Shown: one piece after another, positions 1 through 5,219 of the stretch
How the letters are laid out: each line of letters begins with the position of its first letter
Position numbering within the stretch: position 1 is the first letter of the stretch
Assembly: GCA_016200725.1 (NCBI GenBank)
Contig: JACQEE010000025.1
Coordinates: 1 to 5,784 of the forward strand
Reading direction: 5' to 3'
DNA: 5,784 bases
From: Chloroflexota bacterium
Lineage (GTDB): Bacteria; Chloroflexota; Dehalococcoidia; SHYB01
Notes under the pieces: generated by a model
Seen by the model: only the letters and a program-made list of their open reading frames with translations
Told to the model about the DNA's origin: nothing
Database searches by the model: none
Translations under genes and position numbers: made by a program

Positions 1-310
1 GTCGCCAATCGTACCACTCCTTCGGATCTGGGCGGTAGACCGTCACAAAAACAGCCGTACCAGGATCGGCAAAGCCAACCACTGCGTGAAGCGGGTGGTC
101 CTCTGATGTGAATCCCAGAAAGAGGGCGCTGTGCCCGCGCGGATCCGTCGGATAGTCTTCTAGGAGTTCAGCCGCTGCAGACCCGAAAGCCTGGGAAAGT
201 TCAGCAATTGTGATCGTATCGGCCTCGCGCTCTTGCTCAGCGTGCTGCGTCAGGCGATAAGAGCGTGTCCGTAGTGCCTCCCTCAACCGATCAGGGAGTG
301 ATCTGTCCAT
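1..310 (-). CDS. DUF4258 family protein (RelE/BrnT-like toxin candidate), cut by the left edge
   Basis: Reading the minus strand from the ATG at 310 gives 103 residues with no stop before the window edge. Visible family features are a basic N-terminal helix, the block Y-R-L-T-Q-H-A (residues 19-24 region), then T-I-T-I-A-E-L, then L-L-E-D-Y-P (49-54), H-S-A-L-F-L-G-F (60-67), P-L-H-A-V-V (73-78) and V-T-V-Y-R-P-D-P-K-E-W (89-99). This order is typical of DUF4258, a RelE-superfamily fold often paired with an MqsA/YgiT-type zinc-finger antitoxin. Such a partner would lie just left of the window and cannot be seen. The start follows the DUF35 stop by 12 bases and has only a poor Shine-Dalgarno, so it may be read through from the metabolic operon or be a chance neighbour. 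The toxin role is inferred from the family; the family call itself is fairly safe. Confidence 0.8.
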   Translation of the reverse strand, partial: MDRSLPDRLREALRTRSYRLTQHAEQEREADTITIAELSQAFGSAAAELLEDYPTDPRGHSALFLGFTSEDHPLHAVVGFADPGTAVFVTVYRPDPKEWYDWR

Positions 311-322
311 AGAGTGCCCGAT

Positions 323-736
323 TTATTTCACCACCGCAAACTTCGGCAGCGTGATCTCCGGCGTGGCTTCTTCGAAGGTGACCTGGACGCGGTCGCCAAC
401 CTTCACCGTCGTGGGGTCTTTGGCGCCGACGACGTTGCTGAACATCTGGATGCCTTCGTCGAGTTCGATGTAGGCGATGATGTAGGGCACTTCGTCCTTG
501 AAGCCCGGCGAGCGGTTCTGGTAGACGATGGACATGCTGTAGATCTTGCCGGTGCCCTTCGCCTTCTGGTAGGCGACGTCGCTCGAAAGGCAATGGGGGC
601 AGATGCCCTGCGGCGGGAAGAACAACTCCTTGCACTGGTTGCACTTCGGGATGCGCAACTCGCGGGCTTTGCAGCCGTCCCAGTAGGGCTTCGTCTCCGC
701 GGAGATGGTGGGTAGTGGCTTGACGTAGTCGGCCAT
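323..736 (-). CDS. Zn-ribbon/OB-fold (DUF35) protein, partner of the thiolase
   Basis: This 137-residue protein has the full DUF35 layout. A short helical N-terminus contains K-P-Y-W-D-G. The rubredoxin-like zinc ribbon uses C32-x2-C35 and C46-x2-C49. An OB-fold spans roughly residues 60-125, with G-T-G-K-I-Y-S near its start and V-G-D-R-V-Q-V-T near its end. Proteins of this family bind thiolase or thiolase-like subunits. They act as the acyl-CoA-binding bridge in archaeal thiolase/HMG-CoA synthase complexes, and as the ChsH2-type partner of Ltp2-like aldolases in steroid side-chain degradation. The start is fixed by an excellent ribosome binding site (AAAGGAGGAG, about 7 bases upstream). 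The gene lies 78 bases downstream of the thiolase on the same strand, so co-transcription is likely. All four zinc cysteines are present and the length is normal. Confidence 0.93.
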   Translation of the reverse strand: MADYVKPLPTISAETKPYWDGCKARELRIPKCNQCKELFFPPQGICPHCLSSDVAYQKAKGTGKIYSMSIVYQNRSPGFKDEVPYIIAYIELDEGIQMFSNVVGAKDPTTVKVGDRVQVTFEEATPEITLPKFAVVK

Positions 737-766
737 GGTTACTCCTCCTTTTGAGAACCCTCACCT

Positions 767-807
767 CCCTGGCATGGCCAGGGGTCCTCTCCCGCAGCCG
801 GGAGAGG
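767..807. repeat. REP-like double hairpin between thiolase and DUF35 genes
   Basis: Two perfect inverted repeats sit side by side: CCCTGGC-ATG-GCCAGGG (767-783, 7-bp arms, 3-base loop) and CCTCTCCCG-CAGC-CGGGAGAGG (786-807, 9-bp arms, 4-base loop). Neither is followed by a T tract on the minus strand, so a classic terminator is unlikely. The CCCTCTCC..GGAGAGGG style matches interspersed palindromic elements common in GC-rich bacteria. In the mRNA it could stabilise the upstream thiolase transcript or set the thiolase:DUF35 ratio. That role is inference. Confidence 0.6.
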
Positions 808-814
808 GGAATGG

Positions 815-1981
815 TTAGTCCCTCCCGAGAATCATCGTTTCGCCGCTGTGGCGCGAGCCGAGCATGCCGCCGGTGCCGTGGCACAGCGCGATCTTGCAGT
901 CCTTGACCTGTCGCGGCGTGCCTTTGTAGTCGCCGCGCAATTGCTTCACCGCCTCGATCAGCAGGAAGATGCCGCGCATGCCGGGGTGGTTCGACGACAG
1001 GCCGCCGCCATCGGTGTTCATCGGCAGGTCGCCGTCGATGGCGAGGCGGTTGCCTTCGACGAATGCGCCGCCTTCGCCCTTCTTGCAGAAGCCCAGGCTC
1101 TCGAGCGAGGCGAGCACGGTGATGGTGAACGAGTCGTAGACCATCGCCAGGTCGATGTCCTTGTGCTTGACGCCGGCCATGGCGAAGGCGGGCGGCGCGG
1201 ACTGCGCGGCGGCGATGGTCGTCCAGTCGCGCTTGCCCGACGCGAGGTGGCGATAGCCTTCGCCCGCGCCGAGCACCCAGACCGGCTTCGTCTTGCAGCC
1301 CTTCGCCACCGAGGGGCTCGTCACGACGAGCGCGCCGCCGCCATCGGAGACGACGCAGCATTCGAGCATGTGCAGCGGCCAGGCGATCAGACGCGAGGCG
1401 AGCACGTCCTCGATGGTGATGGGGTCGCGGTACATGGCGTCGGGGTTCATCGCCGCGTGACGGCGCGTGACCACCGAGATGTTGGCGAACTGCTCGGGCT
1501 TGGTGCCGTAGTCATGCATGTGGCGCGACATGACCGTCGCGTACATCCCGGCGAGGACCGAGCCGTACGGCGCCTCGAAGGAGTCGGGCCAGGGCGACAT
1601 CACCGGGCCGCCGATGCGACCGGTCCCGACGGCTCGCTGCGAGGAGCGGGCGTTGCTGCCGTAGGTGATGAGGACGCACTCGCACTGGCCTGCGGCGATG
1701 GCCGCCGCCGCCCGCGCGACGTGCAGGATGAACGACGAGCCGCCGACCTGCGTCGTGTCCAGGACGTCGGGCTGCAGGCCGAGGTACTCGGCGACGTACA
1801 TGGTGTCGAAGCCACCGCCGGCGTTCATGAAGCCATCGACGTCCTTGATCGTCAGCCCAGCCTGCTTGAGCGCCTCGCGGGCGCACTCCGCCTGGATCTG
1901 GTAGGTCGACAGCGGACCGGTGAGGCGCGAGGGATGCTCGTACGCGCCGACGATGGCCGCCTTGCGGGTGAGACCGCCCAT
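815..1981 (-). CDS. Thiolase-like protein (SCP-x/lipid-transfer type), acyl-CoA metabolism
   Basis: This 388-residue protein has the two-lobed thiolase fold of the SCP-x/Ltp2 subfamily. The N-terminus reads A-A-I-V-G-A-Y-E-H-P-S-R, residues 78-108 carry the region that normally holds the nucleophilic cysteine, Y-D-S-F-T is at 282-286, and the histidine motif is N-H-P-G-M-R-G (331-337). The C-terminal C-H-G-T-G-G-M-L-G begins at C367. The nucleophile region reads Q-V-G-G-S-S-F, with serines where classical thiolases have cysteine (about residues 82-83). Either the reaction is not ordinary Claisen/thiolytic chemistry, or this is a retro-aldolase or structural subunit. The DUF35 gene downstream supports a heteromeric complex. 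A GGAGG ribosome binding site lies 6 bases before the ATG. The substrate cannot be deduced. The subfamily call is strong; the exact reaction is open. Confidence 0.93.
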   Translation of the reverse strand: MGGLTRKAAIVGAYEHPSRLTGPLSTYQIQAECAREALKQAGLTIKDVDGFMNAGGGFDTMYVAEYLGLQPDVLDTTQVGGSSFILHVARAAAAIAAGQCECVLITYGSNARSSQRAVGTGRIGGPVMSPWPDSFEAPYGSVLAGMYATVMSRHMHDYGTKPEQFANISVVTRRHAAMNPDAMYRDPITIEDVLASRLIAWPLHMLECCVVSDGGGALVVTSPSVAKGCKTKPVWVLGAGEGYRHLASGKRDWTTIAAAQSAPPAFAMAGVKHKDIDLAMVYDSFTITVLASLESLGFCKKGEGGAFVEGNRLAIDGDLPMNTDGGGLSSNHPGMRGIFLLIEAVKQLRGDYKGTPRQVKDCKIALCHGTGGMLGSRHSGETMILGRD

Positions 1982-2024
1982 AGGAAACCTCCAACGTTGC
2001 GAAGTGTGCGCGACAACGCTGGGC

Positions 2025-2030
2025 AGTATA
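2025..2030 (-). promoter_or_regulatory. Possible -10 box for the thiolase-DUF35 operon
   Basis: On the minus strand the hexamer TATACT lies 43 bases before the thiolase ATG in an otherwise GC-rich stretch, a good fit to a housekeeping -10 box. No convincing -35 box lies at the expected 16-18 bases; the best upstream candidate (TTACCC or TACCCC) is weak and slightly too far. Confidence 0.35.
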
Positions 2031-2048
2031 GCGGATAGGCGGGAGCGC

Positions 2049-2156
2049 GGGGTAATCCCCTAGCCCTCGAGGGAGAGGACGCTTGGCGCAGCAGAGCCTG
2101 CCCTATCCCAGCCGAAGCCCTGAGTCCGCGAAGGGGTAGTCGAGGGGGAGGTGAGG
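2049..2156. repeat. Short palindromes and a degenerate REP-like element between hicB and the thiolase gene
   Basis: This intergenic stretch holds GGGG-TAAT-CCCC (2049-2060), the palindrome CCCTCGAGGG (2064-2073), and from about 2116 an element containing AGCCCTGAG, then TCGAGGGGG and GTGAGGG. The same order (AGCCCTGAG, TCGAAGGGG, GTGAGG) recurs near 5417-5457, so both look like copies of one interspersed repeat family, this copy being the more degraded. It lies downstream of hicB and upstream of the thiolase promoter region. I see no gene between 1982 and 2176. Confidence 0.45.
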
Positions 2157-2176
2157 GTGACGCGCGCTACGCCCGT

Positions 2177-2455
2177 CTACGCCTCGCGACGCGCGGCGAC
2201 GGCGCGAGGCTTCTTCATGGCCTTCGGCATGGGGACGGCGAACCCATCCTCTAGCATGCAGCTGATGTAGGCGATCCGAGCGAGCCTTGCCATACGGAGC
2301 GCTTCCTCGCGAGTCCGCCCGTCCGAAAGGCAACCTGGCAACTCGGGATGACTCACAAAGAAACCGCCTGGTTTGCCGTGCGAAAGGCCAGGACGAAGGA
2401 CTACTTTGTATGGCAGGTCGGCAAGACGGATCGCTTCAGCGCGCTTATCGTTCAT
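2177..2455 (-). CDS. hicB: HicB-family antitoxin
   Basis: This 92-residue protein carries the HicB partial RNase H-like fold: Y-K-V-V-L-R-P (16-22), G-G-F-F-V-S-H-P-E-L-P-G-C (30-42), S-D-G-R-T-R-E-E-A-L (44-53), and the final L-E-D-G-F-A-V-P-M-P (68-77). In HicAB systems HicB binds and neutralises the HicA mRNA interferase. After the core only a short basic tail remains, so the C-terminal ribbon-helix-helix or HTH DNA-binding domain of longer HicB proteins is absent. Self-repression would then need the complex or another factor. Its ATG overlaps the hicA stop (ATGA), giving translational coupling and the usual toxin-first order. Confidence 0.87.
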   Translation of the reverse strand: MNDKRAEAIRLADLPYKVVLRPGLSHGKPGGFFVSHPELPGCLSDGRTREEALRMARLARIAYISCMLEDGFAVPMPKAMKKPRAVAARREA

Positions 2456-2745
2456 GGTTGCTCTCGTTGATCATTCGGTGGCTGGAGCCCCTGCGTTTCG
2501 ATGAGAGCCTGGATCAATCTTACCGCATCCCGCACGTAACCGGGATCGACGTCGCCGCTGGCTCGGGTGACCGTAGTTCCTCTCCCTGGCAATGTTGGAT
2601 GGGAGACGAAGTCATGCGGCCCTCTTTGCCTTAACGTAAATCCCCATGCCTCGTACAGCGCTCGAACCTCCCGTCCCTTCCACCCGGTCTTCGAACGTCG
2701 CGCCCGTTCGTACGCCTGCCACGCGCTTCGGCTCGGTTCGGTCAT
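2452..2745 (-). CDS. hicA: HicA-family toxin (mRNA interferase)
   Basis: This protein of 97 residues is read from the ATG at 2745. The HicA dsRBD-like core starts at T-G-W-K-G-R-E-V (20-27) and continues with L-Y-E-A-W-G-F (30-36), then R-G-P-H-D-F-V-S-H-P (41-50), where H44 lies at the position of the catalytic histidine of the G-S-H motif. T-T-V-T-R follows at 57-61, and a C-terminal helix V-R-D-A-V-R-L-I covers 71-78. The family cleaves mRNA, independently of ribosomes in studied cases. The protein is longer than a typical HicA (60-80 residues) because of an N-terminal extension and a polar tail. The serine before the histidine is proline here, so activity may differ. The chosen start lacks a strong ribosome binding site; a longer in-frame start at 2928 runs into sequence better explained otherwise. 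It overlaps hicB by 4 bases. Confidence 0.82.
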   Translation of the reverse strand: MTEPSRSAWQAYERARRSKTGWKGREVRALYEAWGFTLRQRGPHDFVSHPTLPGRGTTVTRASGDVDPGYVRDAVRLIQALIETQGLQPPNDQREQP

Positions 2746-2747
2746 GC

Positions 2748-2906
2748 CTACGCGCCCGCCGCGTCCTGAGGCGAGAACATAAACTCCATGTGCAGGCTCC
2801 TCAACAGCTGTGCAGCGTCCGCGATTGTGATACTGAGCGCGGCGCGTGGCGTGATGCGCACGTCCGCGCTCGCCTCGATAGATTGTAACGCGCCCGGTTG
2901 TAGCAC
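2748..2906 (-). CDS. Possible small protein (52 residues) just upstream of hicA
   Basis: A GTG at 2906, preceded closely by GAGAGGAG, opens a frame of 52 residues whose TAG ends 2 bases before the hicA ATG. The C-terminal half looks protein-like, with S-A-D-V-R-I-T-P-R-A-A-L-S and then the amphipathic I-T-I-A-D-A-A-Q-L-L-R-S-L-H, and G/C dominates third positions. I do not recognise a family. Tight spacing to hicA would make it the first gene of a three-gene unit and could supply coupled translation for hicA, which has a poor ribosome binding site. The same DNA on the plus strand is the doubtful N-terminal extension of the nuclease; only one of the two readings is likely real. Confidence 0.38.
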   Translation of the reverse strand: MLQPGALQSIEASADVRITPRAALSITIADAAQLLRSLHMEFMFSPQDAAGA

Positions 2907-3921
2907 TCGCTCCTCTCTTCCTGTCCATTGGCTCCGTCGGGCTTTCTTCTCCCCGTGCCGCAGAGATGGACAGAGGAACGGGGAGGGGCCTGAGACATCC
3001 GCCAACACGAACAGCATCAATGGACTGTGGACGTTCCTAGAAATCGAGGAGGGTGACTACCTTTCGTTTCTGTACGGGGCACGGGCCTGGAATCTGTATC
3101 GAGTGGACCGAAAGTTTGCGTTGGACAATGCTCAGCACCTGCCTCCCTGGCCCTCTGTGACCTTTCGACAATCAGGAAAGACCTATTACTTTCCGTTCCG
3201 GCTAAAGCTGACGCTGATTCGACACTTTCAAGAGAGTCTGGTTCGGCCAGAGTTCGCGTACGTTGCCGAGAATCTCCTGCTTCGAGGCGGCTATGGCAAG
3301 ACCCACTTCCAAGCCGACCAGACAACACTCCAGTCAGCGTCACAAATGGGCGCACTTGCGACTCAACAGAAGGAGATGCCACAGTCGGTGCACGAAGAAT
3401 TCGCGCCGCGCATTGCATTTAGTAGAAGACTAGCTGCACCGCCACGCACATACCTCTTCAATGAGATGATTCTTCAATGTGTGTTGAAGAATCATCTGTC
3501 TGCTCCCGCCAACCTGAGTGCTTTCCTTTCTTTTCTTGGCCTGGGAGGTTTGGCAGGGGCACCGCTTGAGATACTAGGGGAGAAAGCACTTCCCGAAGGG
3601 CATGTCGATGTTCTGATCAAAGATGCCGCTCCGATAGGCACATCACGGCAAATCCCTGTAGAAGTGAAATTGGGCGTGGCGACTACACGTGATGTCGAAC
3701 AACTGGCGAACTATGTGCGCCTGTTAGGGAAGGAGTGTGTCGGTGGCGCGCTGGTTGCCCGTGGGGCTTCACGTGCTGTCCGGGCAGTGGCTGTGACCAA
3801 GCAAGTGGTTATCTTGTCGTACTTCTTCGATGGCCTTGCCGATTCTGCCGCGTCCGGGTATGGCTTTACTGACCTTGTTGCGGCCTTTCATTTGGCCACT
3901 CTCTCGGACGAGAAGAAGTAG
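2788..3921 (+). CDS. PD-(D/E)XK nuclease with EVE/PUA-like N-terminal region; start uncertain
   Basis: The 377-residue frame contains two recognisable parts. Residues about 78-145 resemble an EVE/PUA-like fold: I-E-E-G-D-Y-L-S-F-L-Y-G (85-97), a tyrosine-rich strand N-L-Y-R-V (102-106), L-P-P-W (118-121) and Y-Y-F-P-F-R-L (133-139). Residues about 220-345 look like a PD-(D/E)XK nuclease: F-N-E (224-226), G-H-V-D-V-L (271-276, D274), V-E-V-K (291-294, E292-x-K294) and Q305-x3-Y309. EVE-like domains often read modified bases in restriction systems, so a modification-dependent or anti-phage nuclease is plausible; this is inference. Residues 1 to about 55 look unlike the rest and have no good ribosome binding site. 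No ATG, GTG or TTG occurs in frame between 2857 and the conserved part, so the N-terminus may be rearranged. The body looks less GC-rich than the flanks, suggesting transfer. Confidence 0.78.
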   Translation: MCRLLNSCAASAIVILSAARGVMRTSALASIDCNAPGCSTRSSLPVHWLRRAFFSPCRRDGQRNGEGPETSANTNSINGLWTFLEIEEGDYLSFLYGARAWNLYRVDRKFALDNAQHLPPWPSVTFRQSGKTYYFPFRLKLTLIRHFQESLVRPEFAYVAENLLLRGGYGKTHFQADQTTLQSASQMGALATQQKEMPQSVHEEFAPRIAFSRRLAAPPRTYLFNEMILQCVLKNHLSAPANLSAFLSFLGLGGLAGAPLEILGEKALPEGHVDVLIKDAAPIGTSRQIPVEVKLGVATTRDVEQLANYVRLLGKECVGGALVARGASRAVRAVAVTKQVVILSYFFDGLADSAASGYGFTDLVAAFHLATLSDEKK

Positions 3922-3942
3922 ATCTTGAAGAGGAGCGACAGA

Positions 3943-4179
3943 ATGGAAATCACAGTGCGTATCGCATTCGACACGGAGATGTTGCAAATCGAGGAATGGG
4001 CGAAGGCACAAGCCTTGGCAGTTGCACGACAGCAGGACGTATATACCTGGAAAACAACTTGCCTAGCGAACTGGCTGGAGAGGGGCATCTCGAATGTTGA
4101 TGCGCTCGGGCTTGTCCTTGTACCCAAGGGCATGGCGCCTCGCCTAGAGATGCCATTTGATGCAGATGAGGATGCGTAG
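3943..4179 (+). CDS. Small protein of unknown function in the nuclease operon
   Basis: This 78-residue protein starts 21 bases after the nuclease stop, with AGGAG 7 bases before the ATG. An upstream in-frame TTG at 3925 is less well supported. It begins with a beta-strand-like M-E-I-T-V-R-I-A-F, followed by a probable helix with E-E-W-A-K-A-Q-A-L-A-V-A-R-Q-Q and a second around N-W-L-E-R-G. It ends in an acidic tail F-D-A-D-E-D-A. I do not recognise a family. Close spacing, its own ribosome binding site and matching lower-GC composition tie it to the nuclease, so an accessory or immunity-type partner is possible but unproven. Confidence 0.7.
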   Translation: MEITVRIAFDTEMLQIEEWAKAQALAVARQQDVYTWKTTCLANWLERGISNVDALGLVLVPKGMAPRLEMPFDADEDA

Positions 4180-4563
4180 GCAGTCGAGGCCACGGCAGCA
4201 CTTCCCGCGCATTCTACGCGCGAAAGGCCCTCGTCGCCCGAGTAATAGGCCTCCCATAAGCGCGTTACTAGCAGCCACGGCCGTTTTCACTCCTTAACCC
4301 TCCCTGGCACCTCCCCCTTGACACGTAATGTATACTAACTATGTAGAGTCATAACCTCCTCCGCAACCTGCGTCCCCCTCTCCCTGCGCCATCCGCCCCT
4401 TTGTACGCACGGTATATTGAAATTGAGGGGGAGACTACGCACCGCGCAACGCTCAACCGCGCCTCGCGGCCAGCTTAGCCTGCCTTCTTCTCTTTTGTAG
4501 AGGTGTCCGCCTAAGGCGCTCGCCCGCCCTCCCATCGAGGGCCTGTCCCGCGACCGCCCACCC
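4180..4563. other. Gene-poor stretch between the nuclease operon and the HTH leader
   Basis: I find no convincing gene on either strand in this stretch of nearly 400 bases. Open frames here are short, lack ribosome binding sites and have proline/arginine-rich translations typical of non-coding GC-rich DNA. It contains one promoter-like site (4318-4345), the AT-rich patch TATATTGAAATT (4413-4424), and a weak AGTAA/TTACT inverted pair around 4240-4270. It probably holds the terminator of the nuclease operon and the promoter of the HTH gene, but I cannot place a clear terminator. Confidence 0.5.
4318..4345 (+). promoter_or_regulatory. Possible promoter for the HTH gene leader
   Basis: A perfect -35 hexamer TTGACA (4318-4323) is followed after 16 bases by TATGTA (4340-4345), only a half match to the -10 consensus, in a locally AT-rich patch. 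The palindrome GTATAC (4330-4335) lies between them and could serve as an operator. Transcription would begin near 4353 and leave a leader of about 310 bases before the HTH start. Confidence 0.33.
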
Positions 4564-4604
4564 ACGCGGCGTTTGCCGTGTAGGGGCGCATCTCAGATGC
4601 GCCC
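4564..4604 (+). repeat. Two adjacent hairpins, the second a widespread-type palindromic element
   Basis: The first hairpin pairs ACGCGGC (4564-4570) with GCCGTGT (4575-4581) around GTTT, including one G-T wobble. The second is a perfect palindrome around C4594: GGGCGCATCT (4584-4593) against AGATGCGCCC (4595-4604). The phrase GTAGGGGCGC..GCGCCC resembles interspersed palindromic repeats I associate with Chloroflexota and other GC-rich genomes. Its placement just before the next hairpin makes a three-hairpin leader. Confidence 0.65.
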
Positions 4605-4614
4605 GCCCGATCCC

Positions 4615-4643
4615 AGCCCGTCCCCTCGGCGGGCTTTCTTTTT
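4615..4643 (+). terminator. Terminator-like hairpin with T tract, 20 bases before the HTH start
   Basis: AGCCCG (4615-4620) pairs with CGGGCT (4630-4635) around a 9-base loop, followed by TTTCTTTTT. This is a normal intrinsic-terminator layout on the plus strand. It lies immediately before the ribosome binding site of the HTH gene, so it is either an attenuator or the end of an upstream transcript. The right arm CGGGC (4630-4634) can instead pair with GCCCG (4644-4648), which touches the AAAGGAG site (4649-4655), giving a mutually exclusive fold. Confidence 0.6.
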
Positions 4644-4663
4644 GCCCGAAAGGAGCATCCATC

Positions 4664-5038
4664 GTGGCCAGACGACTTCCCGGACTCAATCGCGGCGTCG
4701 CAGGCGCGAGCCAGCGCCGTTTCCTCGCCGCCCGCAGCAACTGGGGCACCATCAACAAAGCCGTCAAGCAAAGCGACCTCTACCGCTACCAGGTCGACGA
4801 CTGGATGAAGGCCAACGTTGCCTTCCGCCGCTACGTCCGCCTCGCCCGCGCAGACTTCCGTGATAGCCTCCTCGACCCTGTCGTCGATCGCGTCCTGAAT
4901 CCCTGCGAGGCCGCCGATGCTCCCGCCGCTGGCATTCCCTCGACGTCCGGCGGGCAGCCCAACAAGGGGCCCCGAACCCAGCCCAACGGAAAGAACACCA
5001 GGCATTGCTCGGCATTTTCTGGCGGGAATCCTCGCTGA
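4664..5038 (+). CDS. Small helix-turn-helix protein, small-terminase/phBC6A51-like
   Basis: The GTG start has AAAGGAG 8 bases upstream and gives 124 residues. Residues about 17-78 form an all-helical domain: R-R-F-L-A-A-R (18-24), N-W-G-T-I-N-K-A-V-K-Q-S (26-37), L-Y-R-Y-Q-V-D-D-W (39-47), then F-R-R-Y-V-R-L-A-R-A-D-F (54-65) and L-L-D-P-V-V-D-R (69-76). The pattern (about two helices, Y-x-V-x-x-W recognition helix, F-x3-Y/W-x-x-A-R-x3 dimerisation helix) matches small HTH proteins annotated as phBC6A51-type homeodomain or transposase/small-terminase HTH. These bind DNA, and in phages mark packaging sites. No large terminase or transposase is nearby. Residues about 85-124 are low-complexity G/P/S/N, and their DNA already merges into the 11-base periodic array, so this tail may be non-essential or read-through. 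I infer that it binds the array; not shown. Confidence 0.68.
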   Translation: MARRLPGLNRGVAGASQRRFLAARSNWGTINKAVKQSDLYRYQVDDWMKANVAFRRYVRLARADFRDSLLDPVVDRVLNPCEAADAPAAGIPSTSGGQPNKGPRTQPNGKNTRHCSAFSGGNPR

Positions 5039-5100
5039 ATGGCGCCGTAATGCCGGCACAATCCGCACGTAATGGCGGCGTAATGACGACATTTGACCCC
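4991..5100. repeat. 11-base periodic array, block A
   Basis: A/T-rich cores recur in GC-rich DNA with centres at 4995, 5005, 5016, 5028, 5039, 5050, 5061, 5072, 5083 and 5093, mean step close to 11. The clearest units are CTGAATGGCGC (5035), CGTAATGCCGG (5046), CACAATCCGCA (5057), CGTAATGGCGG (5068) and CGTAATGACGA (5079), with AAT at exactly the same place in each. The units are related, not identical. The left end overlaps the tail of the HTH gene, whose stop (5036-5038) falls inside a unit. Confidence 0.7.
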
Positions 5101-5219
5101 GCAGGCACCGCAGACGATCCCGGCGAAAATCCGTGGTCGTCCCCCCGTCCCGTCCCCACCGCCGCCAAACTCGACCGCTGGCGACCCTCCCCCTCCCGCA
5201 TCCCGCGCGGAGGAAAAAC
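5101..5219. other. Spacer between array blocks A and B
   Basis: The first 30 bases still show two cores roughly in step (GAT near 5117, AAAAT near 5128). After that the sequence is C-rich with no 11-base phasing that I can follow. It ends with GGAGG (5209-5213) and an A tract just before block B. Confidence 0.45.

Noticed and set aside
786..807. Intrinsic terminator after the thiolase gene
   Set aside because: The hairpin is strong but has no T run on the minus strand and is followed at once by an ideal ribosome binding site for the partner gene.
291..1361. Long minus-strand frame across the DUF35 and thiolase genes
   Set aside because: Arginine-rich translation in an alternate frame of two well-supported genes; it only reflects high GC.
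848..2038. Long plus-strand open frame opposite the thiolase gene
   Set aside because: It is the antisense shadow of a clear thiolase gene; its translation is rich in R, A, H, D and V with no domain.
2748..3020. Extension of the 52-residue minus-strand frame to an ATG at 3020
   Set aside because: The extra N-terminal part is antisense to the likely nuclease coding sequence and does not look like protein; the GTG at 2906 has a better ribosome binding site.
4413..4418. TATATT as a second -10 box
   Set aside because: No -35-like hexamer lies 16-18 bases upstream, so I keep only the TTGACA site as a candidate.
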